Assembly (NCBI RefSeq): GCF_014645835.1 | Contig: NZ_BMMM01000003.1 | Coordinates: forward strand, 372,001 to 436,000 | Source of the DNA: Streptomyces albiflavescens | Lineage (GTDB): Bacteria; Actinomycetota; Actinomycetes; Streptomycetales; Streptomycetaceae | DNA length: 64,000 bases | Reading direction: 5' to 3' | Shown here: positions 8,444 to 17,079 of the stretch, one piece after another | Numbering within the stretch: the stretch's first letter is position 1 | Layout: every line of letters starts with the position of its first letter | The notes under the pieces: generated by a model | Databases searched by the model: none | What the model was told of the DNA's origin: nothing | The model's input: the letters and a program-made list of their open reading frames with translations, nothing else | Made by a program: the position numbers and the translations under genes

Positions 8444-9492
8444 CGGGCGGCCTCCGTCTTCTCGCGCTGTTCGGCGAGCCGCAGCGCGATGTCGATGATC
8501 ATGTCCTCCTGGCCGCCGACGTAGCCGGCCTCGCCGACCTCCTGGAGGATTTCGTGGGCGGGGACGCCGTAGCGTTCAGAGGCCCGTTCGGCATGCAGCA
8601 GGAAGCTGGAGTACACGCCCGCGTAGCCCTGCACGATCGAGGAGCGGTCCATCCACGGCAGCCGGGGGATGAACGGCTTGACCACGTCCTGCGCCGCGGC
8701 GAGGGCCAGTTGGACGTCGACGCCGGTAGGGACGCCCATGCGCTCGAAGGTGGCGGCAAGCACCTCGGTCGGCGAGTTGCCCGCACCCGCGCCGAGCGCG
8801 CACAGGGCGCCGTCGATCTGCTGGGCCCCGCCCTGGTAGGCGAGAACGGAGTTGGCGACACCGAGGGAAAGGTTCTGGTGGCCGTGGAAGCCGACCTGGG
8901 CCTCGTGCCCGATCTCCTTGACCAGGGCCTGGACCCGGGCCTGCGCGTCGGTCAGCACCAAGGCGCCGGCGGAGTCGACGACGTACACGCACTGCGCGCC
9001 CGCGTCGACCATGATCCGCGCCTGCTTGGCCAGTTCATCCGGGCCGATGCGGTGCGAGAGCATCAGGAAGCCGACCGTCTCCATGCCCAACTCGCGTGCC
9101 GCGGTGAAGTGTTGGACGGATGTGTCGGCCTCGGTGCAGTGGGTGGCGATGCGGGCCACGCTCGCGCCGACGGAGTGGGCGCGCTTCAGCTCGGTCACCG
9201 TGCCGACGCCCGGCAGCATCAGGACGGCGATCTTCGCGTGGGTGGCCTCGTCGACGGCCGCGCCGATCAACCGGATCTCGTCGACCTTGGAGAAGCCGTA
9301 GTTGAAGCTGGAGCCGCCGAGTCCGTCGCCGTGGGCCACCTCGATGACCTCGACACCGGCCTTGTCGAGGGCGTGGACGACGCCGCGCACCTGTTCCTCG
9401 GTGAACTGATGCCGCATCGCGTGGGAGCCGTCCCGCAGGGTGGAGTCGGTGATGCGCAGCTTGCGCGGCACGTTGTTCCTTTCGGGGGTCAT
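8440..9492 (-). CDS. 4-hydroxy-2-oxovalerate aldolase
   Basis: A 350-aa DRE-TIM metallolyase: [18 protein letters not shown] carries the DxxLRDG motif, [15 protein letters not shown] the metal-binding HxH, and [17 protein letters not shown] the downstream conserved segment. The C-terminal communication domain is complete. It cleaves 4-hydroxy-2-oxovalerate to pyruvate and acetaldehyde, which is channelled to the acylating dehydrogenase encoded just upstream. ATG 9492 overlaps the dehydrogenase stop (ATGA), as in known aldolase-dehydrogenase pairs; the open frame upstream to 9645 is not homologous. Confidence 0.9.
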   Translation of the reverse strand: MTPERNNVPRKLRITDSTLRDGSHAMRHQFTEEQVRGVVHALDKAGVEVIEVAHGDGLGGSSFNYGFSKVDEIRLIGAAVDEATHAKIAVLMLPGVGTVTELKRAHSVGASVARIATHCTEADTSVQHFTAARELGMETVGFLMLSHRIGPDELAKQARIMVDAGAQCVYVVDSAGALVLTDAQARVQALVKEIGHEAQVGFHGHQNLSLGVANSVLAYQGGAQQIDGALCALGAGAGNSPTEVLAATFERMGVPTGVDVQLALAAAQDVVKPFIPRLPWMDRSSIVQGYAGVYSSFLLHAERASERYGVPAHEILQEVGEAGYVGGQEDMIIDIALRLAEQREKTEAAR

Positions 9493-10394
9493 GAGGTCAC
9501 CGCCGTGGTCTTCGCGCCCGCCAGCAGCTCGCCGACGCGAGCGGCCGCGGCCGTCATGATGTCCAGGTTTCCTGCCCAGGGCGGCAGGTAGTCCCCGCGG
9601 CCGCGCACCTCCAGGAAGACGGCAACCCGGGCCTGGTCCTTCCACTCGGGGCGCGGGTCGTCGAACTGCGGGTCGGCGCGCAGCGTGTAGCCGGGCACGT
9701 ACTCGGCCACCTCGGCGACCATGCGGACGATCGACTCGCTGATCGCGTCGGGGTCGGCCTCCTCGGGGATCGCGCAGAACACGGTGTCCCGCATGATCAT
9801 CGGCGGCTCGACCGGGTTCATGATGATGATGGCCTTGCCCTTGCGGGCGCCGCCGACCTGCTCGATGGCCTGCGAGGTGGTCTCGGTGAACTCGTCGATG
9901 TTCGCGCGGGTGCCTGGTCCGGCGGACCGGGAGGCGATCGAGGCGACGATCTCCGCGTACTCCACCGGCACCACCCGGGAGATCGCGTGCACGATCGGGA
10001 TGGTGGCCTGTCCGCCGCAGGTGATCATGTTGATGTCGGGGGCGTCGAGGTGTTGGCCCAGGTTCACCGGCGGGCAGACGAGCGGGCCCAGAGCCGCAGG
10101 CGTCAGGTCGATCGTCTGGATGCCGGCTTCGGCGTAGCGCGGCGCGTTGGCGATATGCGCCTTGGCGGACGTGGCCTCGAACACCAACTCCGGCAGCTCG
10201 TCCCGGGACAGCAGCCAGTCGACTCCTTCCGCGGACGTCTCCAGGCCGAGCTTGGCCGCTCGGGCGAGTCCGTCCGAGGTCGGGTCCACGCCGACCATGT
10301 ACCGCACGTCGACCGTCTCACTGTGCAGCAGTTTGGCGAGCAGGTCGGTGCCGATGTTGCCGGGGCCGACGATGGCCGCGGTGGCCTTGCTCAT
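9489..10394 (-). CDS. Acetaldehyde dehydrogenase (acetylating)
   Basis: A 301-aa protein with the N-terminal NAD-binding motif [14 protein letters not shown], the catalytic Cys region [18 protein letters not shown], and [16 protein letters not shown] and [14 protein letters not shown] motifs of the DmpF/BphJ family. It oxidises acetaldehyde to acetyl-CoA in a complex with the aldolase and allows product channelling. ATG 10394 overlaps the hydratase stop; its own stop overlaps the aldolase start. It is part of the leftward lower-pathway operon. Confidence 0.9.
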   Translation of the reverse strand: MSKATAAIVGPGNIGTDLLAKLLHSETVDVRYMVGVDPTSDGLARAAKLGLETSAEGVDWLLSRDELPELVFEATSAKAHIANAPRYAEAGIQTIDLTPAALGPLVCPPVNLGQHLDAPDINMITCGGQATIPIVHAISRVVPVEYAEIVASIASRSAGPGTRANIDEFTETTSQAIEQVGGARKGKAIIIMNPVEPPMIMRDTVFCAIPEEADPDAISESIVRMVAEVAEYVPGYTLRADPQFDDPRPEWKDQARVAVFLEVRGRGDYLPPWAGNLDIMTAAAARVGELLAGAKTTAVTS

Positions 10395-11185
10395 GAGGTC
10401 TCCTCGGTGAAACGTGCCGTGACGCCGCCGAGTCCGGCGTAGGCAGCGGTGACGGTGTCGCCCGCAGCGACCGGCACGGAAGCGGTGATGGAGCCGGGCA
10501 GCACGACATGCCCGGCCTCCAGGACCACGCCCCGCGAGCCGACGGTGTTGGCCAGCCACACCAGTGAGGTCAGCGGCGAGCCGAGCACGGCGCCGCTCGC
10601 ACCCGTGCCGACGAGCTCACCGTTGCGGTGCAGCGTGCATCCGGCGAGGCGAAGGTCGACGTCGGCGAGCCGGGCCGGGGTACTGCCCAGGACGACTCCG
10701 CCGGACGAGGCGTTGTCGGCGATGGTGTCGACGATGCCGATGCGCCAGTCGCGGATGCGTGAGTCGATGAGTTCCAGGGCCGGCAGGACGAAGTCCACGG
10801 CCGCGGCGGCCTCCGCGACGGTGACCCCCGGTCCGGCCAGGGGGCGCTTGAGTACGAAGGCGATCTCCGGCTCCACCCGGGGCTGCAGGAACCGGGAGGC
10901 CGGCACGGGCGCGTTCTCCAGCCAGAACATGTCGTCCAGCAGGTGACCGTAGTCGGGCTGGTTCACGCCCATCTGGCGCTGCATGGCCGGGGACGAGAGT
11001 CCGACCTTGTGCCCCTTGACCCGCGCGCCGTCGGCCAACCGGCGGCGGATCTGCAGCAGTTGGATCTCGTAGGCGTCGGCGAGCGTCAGGTCCTGGTACT
11101 TGTCGACCAGGGGTTCGATCGGAACCCGGGTCTCGTAGGCGGCCAGGAGGACGTCCGCCGCCTCGGCCAGGGTCACGGCGGTCAT
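10391..11185 (-). CDS. 2-oxopent-4-enoate hydratase
   Basis: A 264-aa FAH-superfamily hydratase: [52 protein letters not shown] and [12 protein letters not shown]. It hydrates 2-hydroxypenta-2,4-dienoate to 4-hydroxy-2-oxovalerate. It is the first gene of the leftward operon. ATG 11185 is preferred because GGAGGTG lies 6 nt upstream; the frame continues to 11521 but without a ribosome-binding site or homology. Promoter elements lie in the 11186-11456 divergent spacer. It could exchange roles with the paralogue at 7664. Confidence 0.8.
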   Translation of the reverse strand: MTAVTLAEAADVLLAAYETRVPIEPLVDKYQDLTLADAYEIQLLQIRRRLADGARVKGHKVGLSSPAMQRQMGVNQPDYGHLLDDMFWLENAPVPASRFLQPRVEPEIAFVLKRPLAGPGVTVAEAAAAVDFVLPALELIDSRIRDWRIGIVDTIADNASSGGVVLGSTPARLADVDLRLAGCTLHRNGELVGTGASGAVLGSPLTSLVWLANTVGSRGVVLEAGHVVLPGSITASVPVAAGDTVTAAYAGLGGVTARFTEETS

Positions 11186-11299
11186 GACGGCACCTCCTCG
11201 TCCTGCTCCGCCGGGCGCGCGGTCGAGTCCGTCATGGTGATCTCCGATCGGGTCGGTCGAGTGCTCGCCGTGCCTCGTCCAGGCAGGCGGTTCACCTCC

Positions 11300-11373
11300 A
11301 AACTGTGTGCACTTTCGTCTATCGAAGTCAACCCTTGGTCGACCTATTGACTGGGGCTGAAACTGTATGCACT
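11300..11373. promoter_or_regulatory. Paired 14-bp direct repeats in the divergent promoter
   Basis: AAACTGTGTGCACT (11300-11313) and AAACTGTATGCACT (11360-11373) lie exactly 60 bp apart in the spacer between the two catabolic operons. TGTATGCA also occurs on the minus strand just upstream of the GntR gene (23456-23463). I infer a GntR/FCD operator pair controlling both operons. Confidence 0.55.
11334..11348. promoter_or_regulatory. MarR-type operator, TTGG-CCAA class (imperfect)
   Basis: CTTGGTCGACCTATT resembles the 5419 palindrome with one arm degenerate. It is centred between the two 14-bp repeats. A half-site, GGCCAATAAT, follows at 11430-11439. Confidence 0.5.
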
Positions 11374-11456
11374 GTGGACCCAACAGCCGCCCAGCAAGGC
11401 ACTGCAGCCAACTCTGCCAATAGTGGGACGGCCAATAATCGAGCTCGGGAGTTCGA

Positions 11457-12407
11457 ATGTCCGTATGGAGCCTGGTGACCTGCCGCCCCGAGGACCAGGG
11501 AACCGCCTCGTTCGTCGCCATCGCTGACGCAGAGGGGCGTGTACGACGCCACCCGGTCCTGGCACGCTATACCGACGTCGGTGCGGCGCTGCGGGACTGG
11601 GCGGACCTGGAGCCGGTCCTGCGCGGCCGGCAGCCCACCGAGGGTGAGCCCCTCGAAGGGGTACGAGTGCTGGCGCCCGTACCCGCGCCCGGCAAGCTGG
11701 TCTTCGCCGGCGCCAACTACCACGATCACCTGCGGGAAATGGGCGTCGGGGACGTGCCGGACGGCATGGAGCCGTTCTTCTTCCTGTTGCCGCCGACCTC
11801 GATCATCGGCCCGGACGACGCGATCGCCGTCCCGGACGACGCGGGCGCCCGGGTCGACTGGGAGGCCGAACTCGGCGTGGTGATAGGCCGACGCGTTCAC
11901 GACGTACCGGTGGAACTGGCGCTGGAGGCGGTCGCGGGCTACACGATCGTCAACGACATCTCCGCCCGCGGTCTGCACGCCCGGACCAACCCGCTGGCCC
12001 CGCCGTTCGCCTACGACTGGCTCGCGTCCAAGGGGCGCGACACCTTCAGTCCGATCGGTCCCGGCGTGACGCCGTCCTGGTTCGTGCCCGACCCGCAGAC
12101 GCTGCCGGTCCGGCTGTGGCGCAACGGCGTGCTGGAGCAGGACGGAAACACCAAGGACATGATCTTCAACGTGGCGCAGCTCATCTCAGCCGCCAGCAAG
12201 CTGATGACCCTGGAGCCGGGCGACGTCCTCGCCACCGGCACCCCGGCCGGCGTCGGTGCCGCCAAGGGCCTCGCGCTCGAGGCCGGTGACCGGCTGCGCA
12301 TCGAAATCGAACCGCTGGGCGCGCTGGCCAACGACGTGCGGCGAGCCGATCAGCCCGCTGCCCTCTCGACCGCCCGGGCGGCCCTGAACACCCTGGAGCA
12401 GGGATGA
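11457..12407 (+). CDS. Fumarylacetoacetate hydrolase family protein
   Basis: A 316-aa protein with a short N-terminal domain and the FAH catalytic fold: LVFAGANYHDHLREMG, DWEAELGVVIGR with the metal-ligand Glu/Asp, YTIVNDISARGLH and GDVLATGTPAGVGAAKG. FAH-family enzymes hydrolyse C-C bonds in acylpyruvates or isomerise and decarboxylate ring-cleavage products. As first gene of the rightward upper operon it may process an extradiol cleavage product. The exact reaction is unknown. Its stop overlaps the following start by ATGA. Confidence 0.8.
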   Translation: MSVWSLVTCRPEDQGTASFVAIADAEGRVRRHPVLARYTDVGAALRDWADLEPVLRGRQPTEGEPLEGVRVLAPVPAPGKLVFAGANYHDHLREMGVGDVPDGMEPFFFLLPPTSIIGPDDAIAVPDDAGARVDWEAELGVVIGRRVHDVPVELALEAVAGYTIVNDISARGLHARTNPLAPPFAYDWLASKGRDTFSPIGPGVTPSWFVPDPQTLPVRLWRNGVLEQDGNTKDMIFNVAQLISAASKLMTLEPGDVLATGTPAGVGAAKGLALEAGDRLRIEIEPLGALANDVRRADQPAALSTARAALNTLEQG

Positions 12408-13600
12408 CCTCCACCACGAGCGCGAGCCGCGCCACCAGCTCGGCCGAACTCGCGCCTCTGTTCACACCGTTGAATCTCGGCAGGCGCAGCGCCCGCAACC
12501 GGATCGTGCAGGCCCCGATGTCGGTCGGCTACGCCAACCCCGACGGCACGGTGACCGACCGGGAGATCGAGCACTACGCCCGGCGCGCCCAGGGCGGCGT
12601 CGGTGTCGTGATCACGGAGAACTTCGCGATCAGCGTCGCGGGGCGGCAGATGCCTCTGCAGACGCTGGTGAGCGACGAGGAGCAGCTGCCGGGGCTGCGC
12701 CGGCTGGCTTCCGAGATCCGCCGGCACGGCGCCCTGGCGATCGTCCAGATCGTGCACTCCGGCCGATACGCCGGTCCCTGGGAGGAGTACGAGAGCCGTC
12801 CCCGGCTCTCCCCCTCCGCGATTCCCTTCGAACTGACCCCGGGCCGCGTGGTCACTCCGCAGGAGATCACGCCAGAGGAGATCGAGGAGGCCATCGAGGA
12901 CTTCGTCCGCGCCGCTCAGCTGGCGAAGCGCGCCGGCTTCGACGGTGTTGACGTGCATGTCGCGCAGGGCTTCCTGCTCTCAGGATTCCTCTCGCCCCGC
13001 ACCAATCGGCGTACCGACGAGTGGGGCGGCGACTTCGAGGGACGCACCCGGCTGCCCCTGGAGGTGGTGCGGCGCATCGTCGCGGCCACCGGTCCTGACT
13101 TCGTGGTCGGCGTGCACCTGCTCAGCGACGAGCGCGTGGAGGACGGCTGGAGCCTCGACGACGCCGTCCGGCTCGCTCCGCTGCTGGAGGAGGCGGGAGC
13201 CGCGTTTCTGTTCGCCATCCCGGCCACGTTCGAGACCATGCGACTGCCGCACAACGCGGGCATGCTCAACAAGCCGGGCTATTCGCTCGACGACACGGCG
13301 GCGCTGCAGCGTGCGGTGAAGATCCCGGTGGTGGCCAACGGCGGCCTGGGCGATCCCCAGGAGGCGGTGCGGGTCCTGGAGTCGCACCAGGCACAGGCGG
13401 TGGGCCTGGCCCGGCCACTCTTCGTCGATCCCGACTGGCCGCGCAAGGTGGAAACCGGCGCGAAGGACACCCTCCGCACCTGCGCCTGCGACACGTCCCT
13501 CTGCCTGCGGACCCAACTGACCGGCTCCCTCTGCGAGTCGTGGCCCGACAGTGCCCGGTCGCACGGCTACCTCGGCTACGACGAAGGGAACGCCCCGTGA
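12404..13600 (+). CDS. OYE-like NADH:flavin oxidoreductase with C-terminal Cys cluster
   Basis: A 398-aa TIM-barrel flavoenzyme: LNLGRRSARNRIVQAPMSVG, EHYARRAQGGVGVVITEN, AIVQIVHSGRY, DVHVAQGFLLSGFLSPRTNR, TDEWGGDFEGR and VGLARPLFVDPDWP. The C terminus has four Cys in CACDTSLCLRTQLTGSLC, recalling the iron-sulfur ligands of 2,4-dienoyl-CoA or 2-enoate reductases but with different spacing; the second, NAD(P)-binding half of those enzymes is absent. It probably reduces an enone or dienoate. It overlaps both neighbours (ATGA and GTGA), so the operon is tightly coupled. Confidence 0.8.
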   Translation: MTSTTSASRATSSAELAPLFTPLNLGRRSARNRIVQAPMSVGYANPDGTVTDREIEHYARRAQGGVGVVITENFAISVAGRQMPLQTLVSDEEQLPGLRRLASEIRRHGALAIVQIVHSGRYAGPWEEYESRPRLSPSAIPFELTPGRVVTPQEITPEEIEEAIEDFVRAAQLAKRAGFDGVDVHVAQGFLLSGFLSPRTNRRTDEWGGDFEGRTRLPLEVVRRIVAATGPDFVVGVHLLSDERVEDGWSLDDAVRLAPLLEEAGAAFLFAIPATFETMRLPHNAGMLNKPGYSLDDTAALQRAVKIPVVANGGLGDPQEAVRVLESHQAQAVGLARPLFVDPDWPRKVETGAKDTLRTCACDTSLCLRTQLTGSLCESWPDSARSHGYLGYDEGNAP

Positions 13601-14496
13601 TCACCCTGACCGACATCGCCTACGTGCGCTCGGGCGTCGAGGATCTCCAAGGCGCCGTCCGGTTCGCCAGTGAGATCGTCGGACTCGAAGTGGTCGACTC
13701 CGACGAGCCCGGAGTGGCACATCTGCGCGCCGACGCCCGGGGCCACTGCCTCACCTTCGTCCAGGGCCGCTCCGGAGTGATCTCCTCCGGCTTCACGGTC
13801 GCGGGCCCCGAGGCCCTGGCCGAGGCGGAGACCGAACTGGAGAAGCAGGGCCTGCTTGTGGAACGCGGCGACCGGGCGGGGGCTCGTTCGCGCGGTGTGT
13901 CGGAATACATCGCCTTCGACGACCCGTTCGGCAACCGTGTCGAACTGGCCGCGGCGCAGTTCCGTTCCGCCGATCCCGTACGGCTGACCCGGGGGGCGGG
14001 GATCACCGAGTTCGGGCACCTGTGCCTGGACGCCCCCGACGTGCACGAGGCGTACCGCTTCTGGTCCACGACCTTCAACGCCCGCGTGTCGGACTGGGTC
14101 GGCGACGGCGCCTGTCTGATGCGCATCGACCCGGTCCACCACAAACTCGCCGTGTTCCGCGGCGAGGAGGCGGCGCTCTGCCACATCAACTTCCAGGTCG
14201 ACTCCCTGGACGACCTGATGCGCAACTGGCACTTCCTGGTCGACCAGGGCGTGGAGATCGTCATGGGTCCGGGGCGGCACCCCACCTCCGGCTCGGTGTT
14301 CCTCTACTTCCGGGGCCCCGAGAACCTCACCTATGAGTACGCCGTCGGCGGCCGGCTCATCGAGGACGACTCGGCGTGGACCCCACGCGTCTTCGACCTC
14401 GAGCAGCCCTCGTCCATCGACATGTGGCGCGGCCCGGTGGCGCCCACGACGCGGCAGCGTCAGCTGCCCCAGACGGTGCCCGCCGCAACGTCGTAG
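13597..14496 (+). CDS. Type I extradiol (VOC) ring-cleavage dioxygenase, copy 1
   Basis: A 299-aa two-domain vicinal-oxygen-chelate protein. Candidate Fe(II) ligands are H141 (EFGHLCLD), H196 (LCHINFQVD) and E247 (LTYEYAVG), at positions like those of 2,3-dihydroxybiphenyl 1,2-dioxygenase. The N-terminal domain is the non-catalytic module. The start is GTG 13597, overlapping the upstream TGA. Substrate unknown; the FSDxx loop and C-terminal tail differ from classic BphC proteins. It is followed after 62 bp by an SRPBCC gene. Confidence 0.8.
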   Translation: MITLTDIAYVRSGVEDLQGAVRFASEIVGLEVVDSDEPGVAHLRADARGHCLTFVQGRSGVISSGFTVAGPEALAEAETELEKQGLLVERGDRAGARSRGVSEYIAFDDPFGNRVELAAAQFRSADPVRLTRGAGITEFGHLCLDAPDVHEAYRFWSTTFNARVSDWVGDGACLMRIDPVHHKLAVFRGEEAALCHINFQVDSLDDLMRNWHFLVDQGVEIVMGPGRHPTSGSVFLYFRGPENLTYEYAVGGRLIEDDSAWTPRVFDLEQPSSIDMWRGPVAPTTRQRQLPQTVPAATS

Positions 14497-14558
14497 CCGG
14501 CCCGGTACCGCATACAGCCAACACGAGGCCGGCAGTGCCGCCGGCCGAAGGAGTATCG

Positions 14559-15020
14559 ATGATCTTCGTGAGCCACGTGATCCCCGTCAACGAACCGGGG
14601 GAACCCCGGCTCGACCGCGCCGCCGTCTGGGAGGGTCTGGTCCTCAAGGCCAACAACGCCCTGCCGTTCGTGCCCGCGATGAGCGACTGCAAGGTCGTCG
14701 AGCGCTACGACGACGCCTGCTTCGACCGGGACATCCGCATCCGGGGCGATGCCTTCCGCGAGCGGATCACCCTCGAAGAGCCCCACCGGGTGGTGTTCAC
14801 CCGTCTGTCCGGACCGATCCTCGGCACGATCGCCAACGAGATCGAGGGCGAGGGCGACGACATGCAGCTGCGTTTCAGCTTCGCCCTGGTCCTCGCCGGC
14901 ACTCCGGGCCACTCCGGGGCCGAGGAGAAGTACGCCAAGACCATGACCGGCGACTACATCCAGGCCCTCACCGCCACCCGCGACGCCATGCGCCGCATCG
15001 CCGTCAGCGACGCCGCGTGA
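14559..15020 (+). CDS. DUF1857/SRPBCC (START-like) family protein
   Basis: A 153-aa protein starting MIFVSHVIPVNEPG with GAAGGAG 6 nt upstream of ATG 14559. Conserved segments include RAAVWEGLVLKANNALPFVP, CFDRDIRIRGDAFRERIT and TIANEIEGEGDDMQLRFSF. DUF1857 proteins have a START/Bet v1-like cavity and bind hydrophobic ligands; fungal relatives sit in natural-product clusters. Here it is within a catabolic operon, so it may bind or isomerise an intermediate. No catalytic residues can be assigned. Confidence 0.65.
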   Translation: MIFVSHVIPVNEPGEPRLDRAAVWEGLVLKANNALPFVPAMSDCKVVERYDDACFDRDIRIRGDAFRERITLEEPHRVVFTRLSGPILGTIANEIEGEGDDMQLRFSFALVLAGTPGHSGAEEKYAKTMTGDYIQALTATRDAMRRIAVSDAA

Positions 15021-15066
15021 CACGAGCACGTGACCTGACCGGTCGCACCTATTGCGGCCGCACCCC

Positions 15067-15120
15067 TCACTGAGCTCGGACCCCTTACTGAGTACGGACG
15101 AATTACTGAGTACGGACGAA
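15067..15120. repeat. Three tandem 18-bp repeats
   Basis: TTACTGAGTACGGACGAA occurs perfectly twice (15085-15102 and 15103-15120), preceded by a degenerate copy at 15067-15084. The array ends 10 bp before the ATG of the SnoaL-like gene and overlaps its leader. Confidence 0.8.
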
Positions 15121-15130
15121 AGGGACAAAG

Positions 15131-15562
15131 ATGTCTGATATGTCCGACTGGATCGACTCCTTCTACGCCGATGTCGACGCCCAGCTGACCGAGCGCGTCC
15201 TCGACCGCTTCACCACGGACGGGGAGTTGGTCTTCGGCAACAACCCGCCCGCCATAGGCCGCGACGCGATACGTGAAGTGCTGGAGAACCTGCGCGCGGC
15301 GCTCTCCGGCATGCGGCACGAGTGGTGCAACCGCTGGACGGTCGACCAGAAAACCCTGGTCCTCGAGGCCCGCGTGCACTACACGACGCGCGGCGGCACC
15401 GAGGTGGTCCTCCCCTGTGCCACGGTCGTCGACCGCGACTCCTCGGGTCTGATCACCTCACTGCGGATCCACATCGACGCCGCTCCGCTGTTCGCGGCCC
15501 TGGACGCCGAGTCCGTGACCGCACAGCCGGAATCCGTGGCCTCCCACGAGGTGTCGGGATGA
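15131..15562 (+). CDS. SnoaL-like (NTF2 fold) protein 1
   Basis: A 143-aa NTF2-like protein: DWIDSFYADVDAQLTERVLD, FTTDGELVFGNNPPAIGRDA, MRHEWCNRWTVDQ and a C-terminal beta-sheet strand LITSLRIHIDAAPLFA. The family includes polyketide cyclases, dehydratases and isomerases; the usual catalytic Asp/His are not evident. It resembles the SnoaL-like protein at 21137 more than the one at 19003. It is coupled (ATGA) to the following SDR gene, forming a SnoaL-SDR module. The leader contains an 18-bp tandem repeat. Confidence 0.75.
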   Translation: MSDMSDWIDSFYADVDAQLTERVLDRFTTDGELVFGNNPPAIGRDAIREVLENLRAALSGMRHEWCNRWTVDQKTLVLEARVHYTTRGGTEVVLPCATVVDRDSSGLITSLRIHIDAAPLFAALDAESVTAQPESVASHEVSG

Positions 15563-16302
15563 CCGGTGGATTCGCCGGGCGCACGGCCGTAGTCACCGGC
15601 GGTGCCGGTGGCATCGGCGCGGCCTTCGTGCGACGGCTGGCCACCGACGGCGCGGCGGTCGCAATACTGGACCTCGCCGACGCGACCGAGGTGGTGGACG
15701 AGGTCGAAGAGGCCGGGGGCAAGGCGATCTCCGTGATCTGCGACCTCACCGATCCGGATTCCGTCCGGGCGGCGCAGCGCAAGGTGAGGACCCGTGTGGG
15801 ACCGGCCCACATCCTGGTCAACAACGCCGGCGTCTATCCCCACCAGCCGTTCGACACCCTCACCTTCGACGACTGGCGGAAGGTGTTCTCGCTCAACATC
15901 GACGCGTTGTTCCACACCTGTCAGGCGTTCCTGCCGGACATGCGCGCCGACGGCTGGGGACGCATCGTCAACATCACCTCGAACTCGGTCGGCCTCGTCT
16001 TCCCCGGGGTCACCCACTACGTCGCCAGCAAGATGGCGGTCATCGGGTTCACCCGCGCGCTGGCCACAGAGGTGGCCGGTGACGGGGTCACCGTGAACGC
16101 TCTGGCCCCCAGCCTGGTACGTACGCCGACGACGGAGTCCGGACCGGAGGAGGCCTTCGAGGCGATGGCCCAGATGCAGGCCATCAAGCGAAGTCAGGTT
16201 CCCGAGGACCTCGCGGGGGCGCTCGCCTTCCTCGTCTCCGATGACGCGGCCTTCGTCACGGCCCAGACCCTCACGGCCGACGGTGGACTGGTGCGGTCAT
16301 GA
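15559..16302 (+). CDS. SDR family oxidoreductase 1
   Basis: A 247-aa classical SDR with TGGAGGIGAAF (NAD(P) motif), NNAGVYP (NNAG), the active-site Ser in NITSNS and YxxxK in HYVASKMAV, ending TADGG. It probably oxidises or reduces an alcohol/ketone on the aromatic substrate's side chain. Its closest local relative is the SDR at 20258 (shared QAIKR, VPEDL and GWGRIV segments), so the SDR+SnoaL pair appears duplicated. It overlaps the SnoaL stop and the aldolase start by 4 nt. Confidence 0.85.
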   Translation: MTGGFAGRTAVVTGGAGGIGAAFVRRLATDGAAVAILDLADATEVVDEVEEAGGKAISVICDLTDPDSVRAAQRKVRTRVGPAHILVNNAGVYPHQPFDTLTFDDWRKVFSLNIDALFHTCQAFLPDMRADGWGRIVNITSNSVGLVFPGVTHYVASKMAVIGFTRALATEVAGDGVTVNALAPSLVRTPTTESGPEEAFEAMAQMQAIKRSQVPEDLAGALAFLVSDDAAFVTAQTLTADGGLVRS

Positions 16303-16991
16303 CCATCCGCTCGACGACCCGAGCACAGGCGCGCAGCGCGACCGAAGCGGCCGAAGTGGTCGCGGCGGCACGCACTCTCGCGGCGCTCGGCCTGGTGGCA
16401 GCATTCGGGCACGTGTCGGCCCGCCGCGGCGACCGGATGCTGATCACACCCGCGATCGACCTCGGCCAGGCAACCGAGGAAACGCTCCTCGAGATCCCTC
16501 TGGACTCGACGGCGCTGCCGGCGAACGCACCGGGCGAGGCATGGATCCACCTGGCGGTCTACCAGGCACGACCGGACGTACACGCCGTCGCCCGCGCCAT
16601 ACCGGAGTCCGCCTTCGCGGCCGGCGCGGTCATCTCGCGCAGCATCCCGCCCCTGCACGGACAGGGCGCCATGCTCGGCGAGGCGGTGCCCGTCCACGAC
16701 GACGCGCGCCTGATGCGCTCGGCCGAGATCGCCGAAGGGGCCGCCCGCACACTCGGCGCCGCCGACGCGCTCGTCCTGCGGGGCAACGGTGCCGTCACCA
16801 TCGGTGCCGGCCCCGGCCATGCCGTCGCCCGCATGTGGCTCCTCGACACCGCCTGCCGGCTGCACCTCGCGGCACGGCAGGCCGGGGCGGTCCACACCCT
16901 CACCTCCGAGGAGATCACGGCCTGGCGGGCAGCCGCCCCGCCCCTGCTCGACCGGCTATGGGCACACCTGCGAAGAACCGACGACCCCTGA
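16299..16991 (+). CDS. Class II aldolase/adducin family protein
   Basis: A 230-aa protein of the class II aldolase/adducin fold: AFGHVSARRGDRMLITPA near the N terminus, WIHLAVYQARPDVHAVARA, PPLHGQGAMLGEAVPVHDD and ALVLRGNGAVTIGAG. Typical Zn ligands are a Glu plus His pair and a distal His; here the E(A)WIH segment retains E and H, but the canonical HxH of fuculose-phosphate aldolase is modified, and a distal N replaces the usual H in RGNGAV. It may be a decarboxylase or aldolase variant acting on a ring-cleavage product. Confidence 0.7.
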   Translation: MTIRSTTRAQARSATEAAEVVAAARTLAALGLVAAFGHVSARRGDRMLITPAIDLGQATEETLLEIPLDSTALPANAPGEAWIHLAVYQARPDVHAVARAIPESAFAAGAVISRSIPPLHGQGAMLGEAVPVHDDARLMRSAEIAEGAARTLGAADALVLRGNGAVTIGAGPGHAVARMWLLDTACRLHLAARQAGAVHTLTSEEITAWRAAAPPLLDRLWAHLRRTDDP

Positions 16992-17079
16992 GCCCTGCCC
17001 GCCGCCACCGTTCACCGACGAGTGACGTAACCGTCCGCCCCGTATCCCTGGGGAGGACCGACCGACGAAGGAAAGCACC

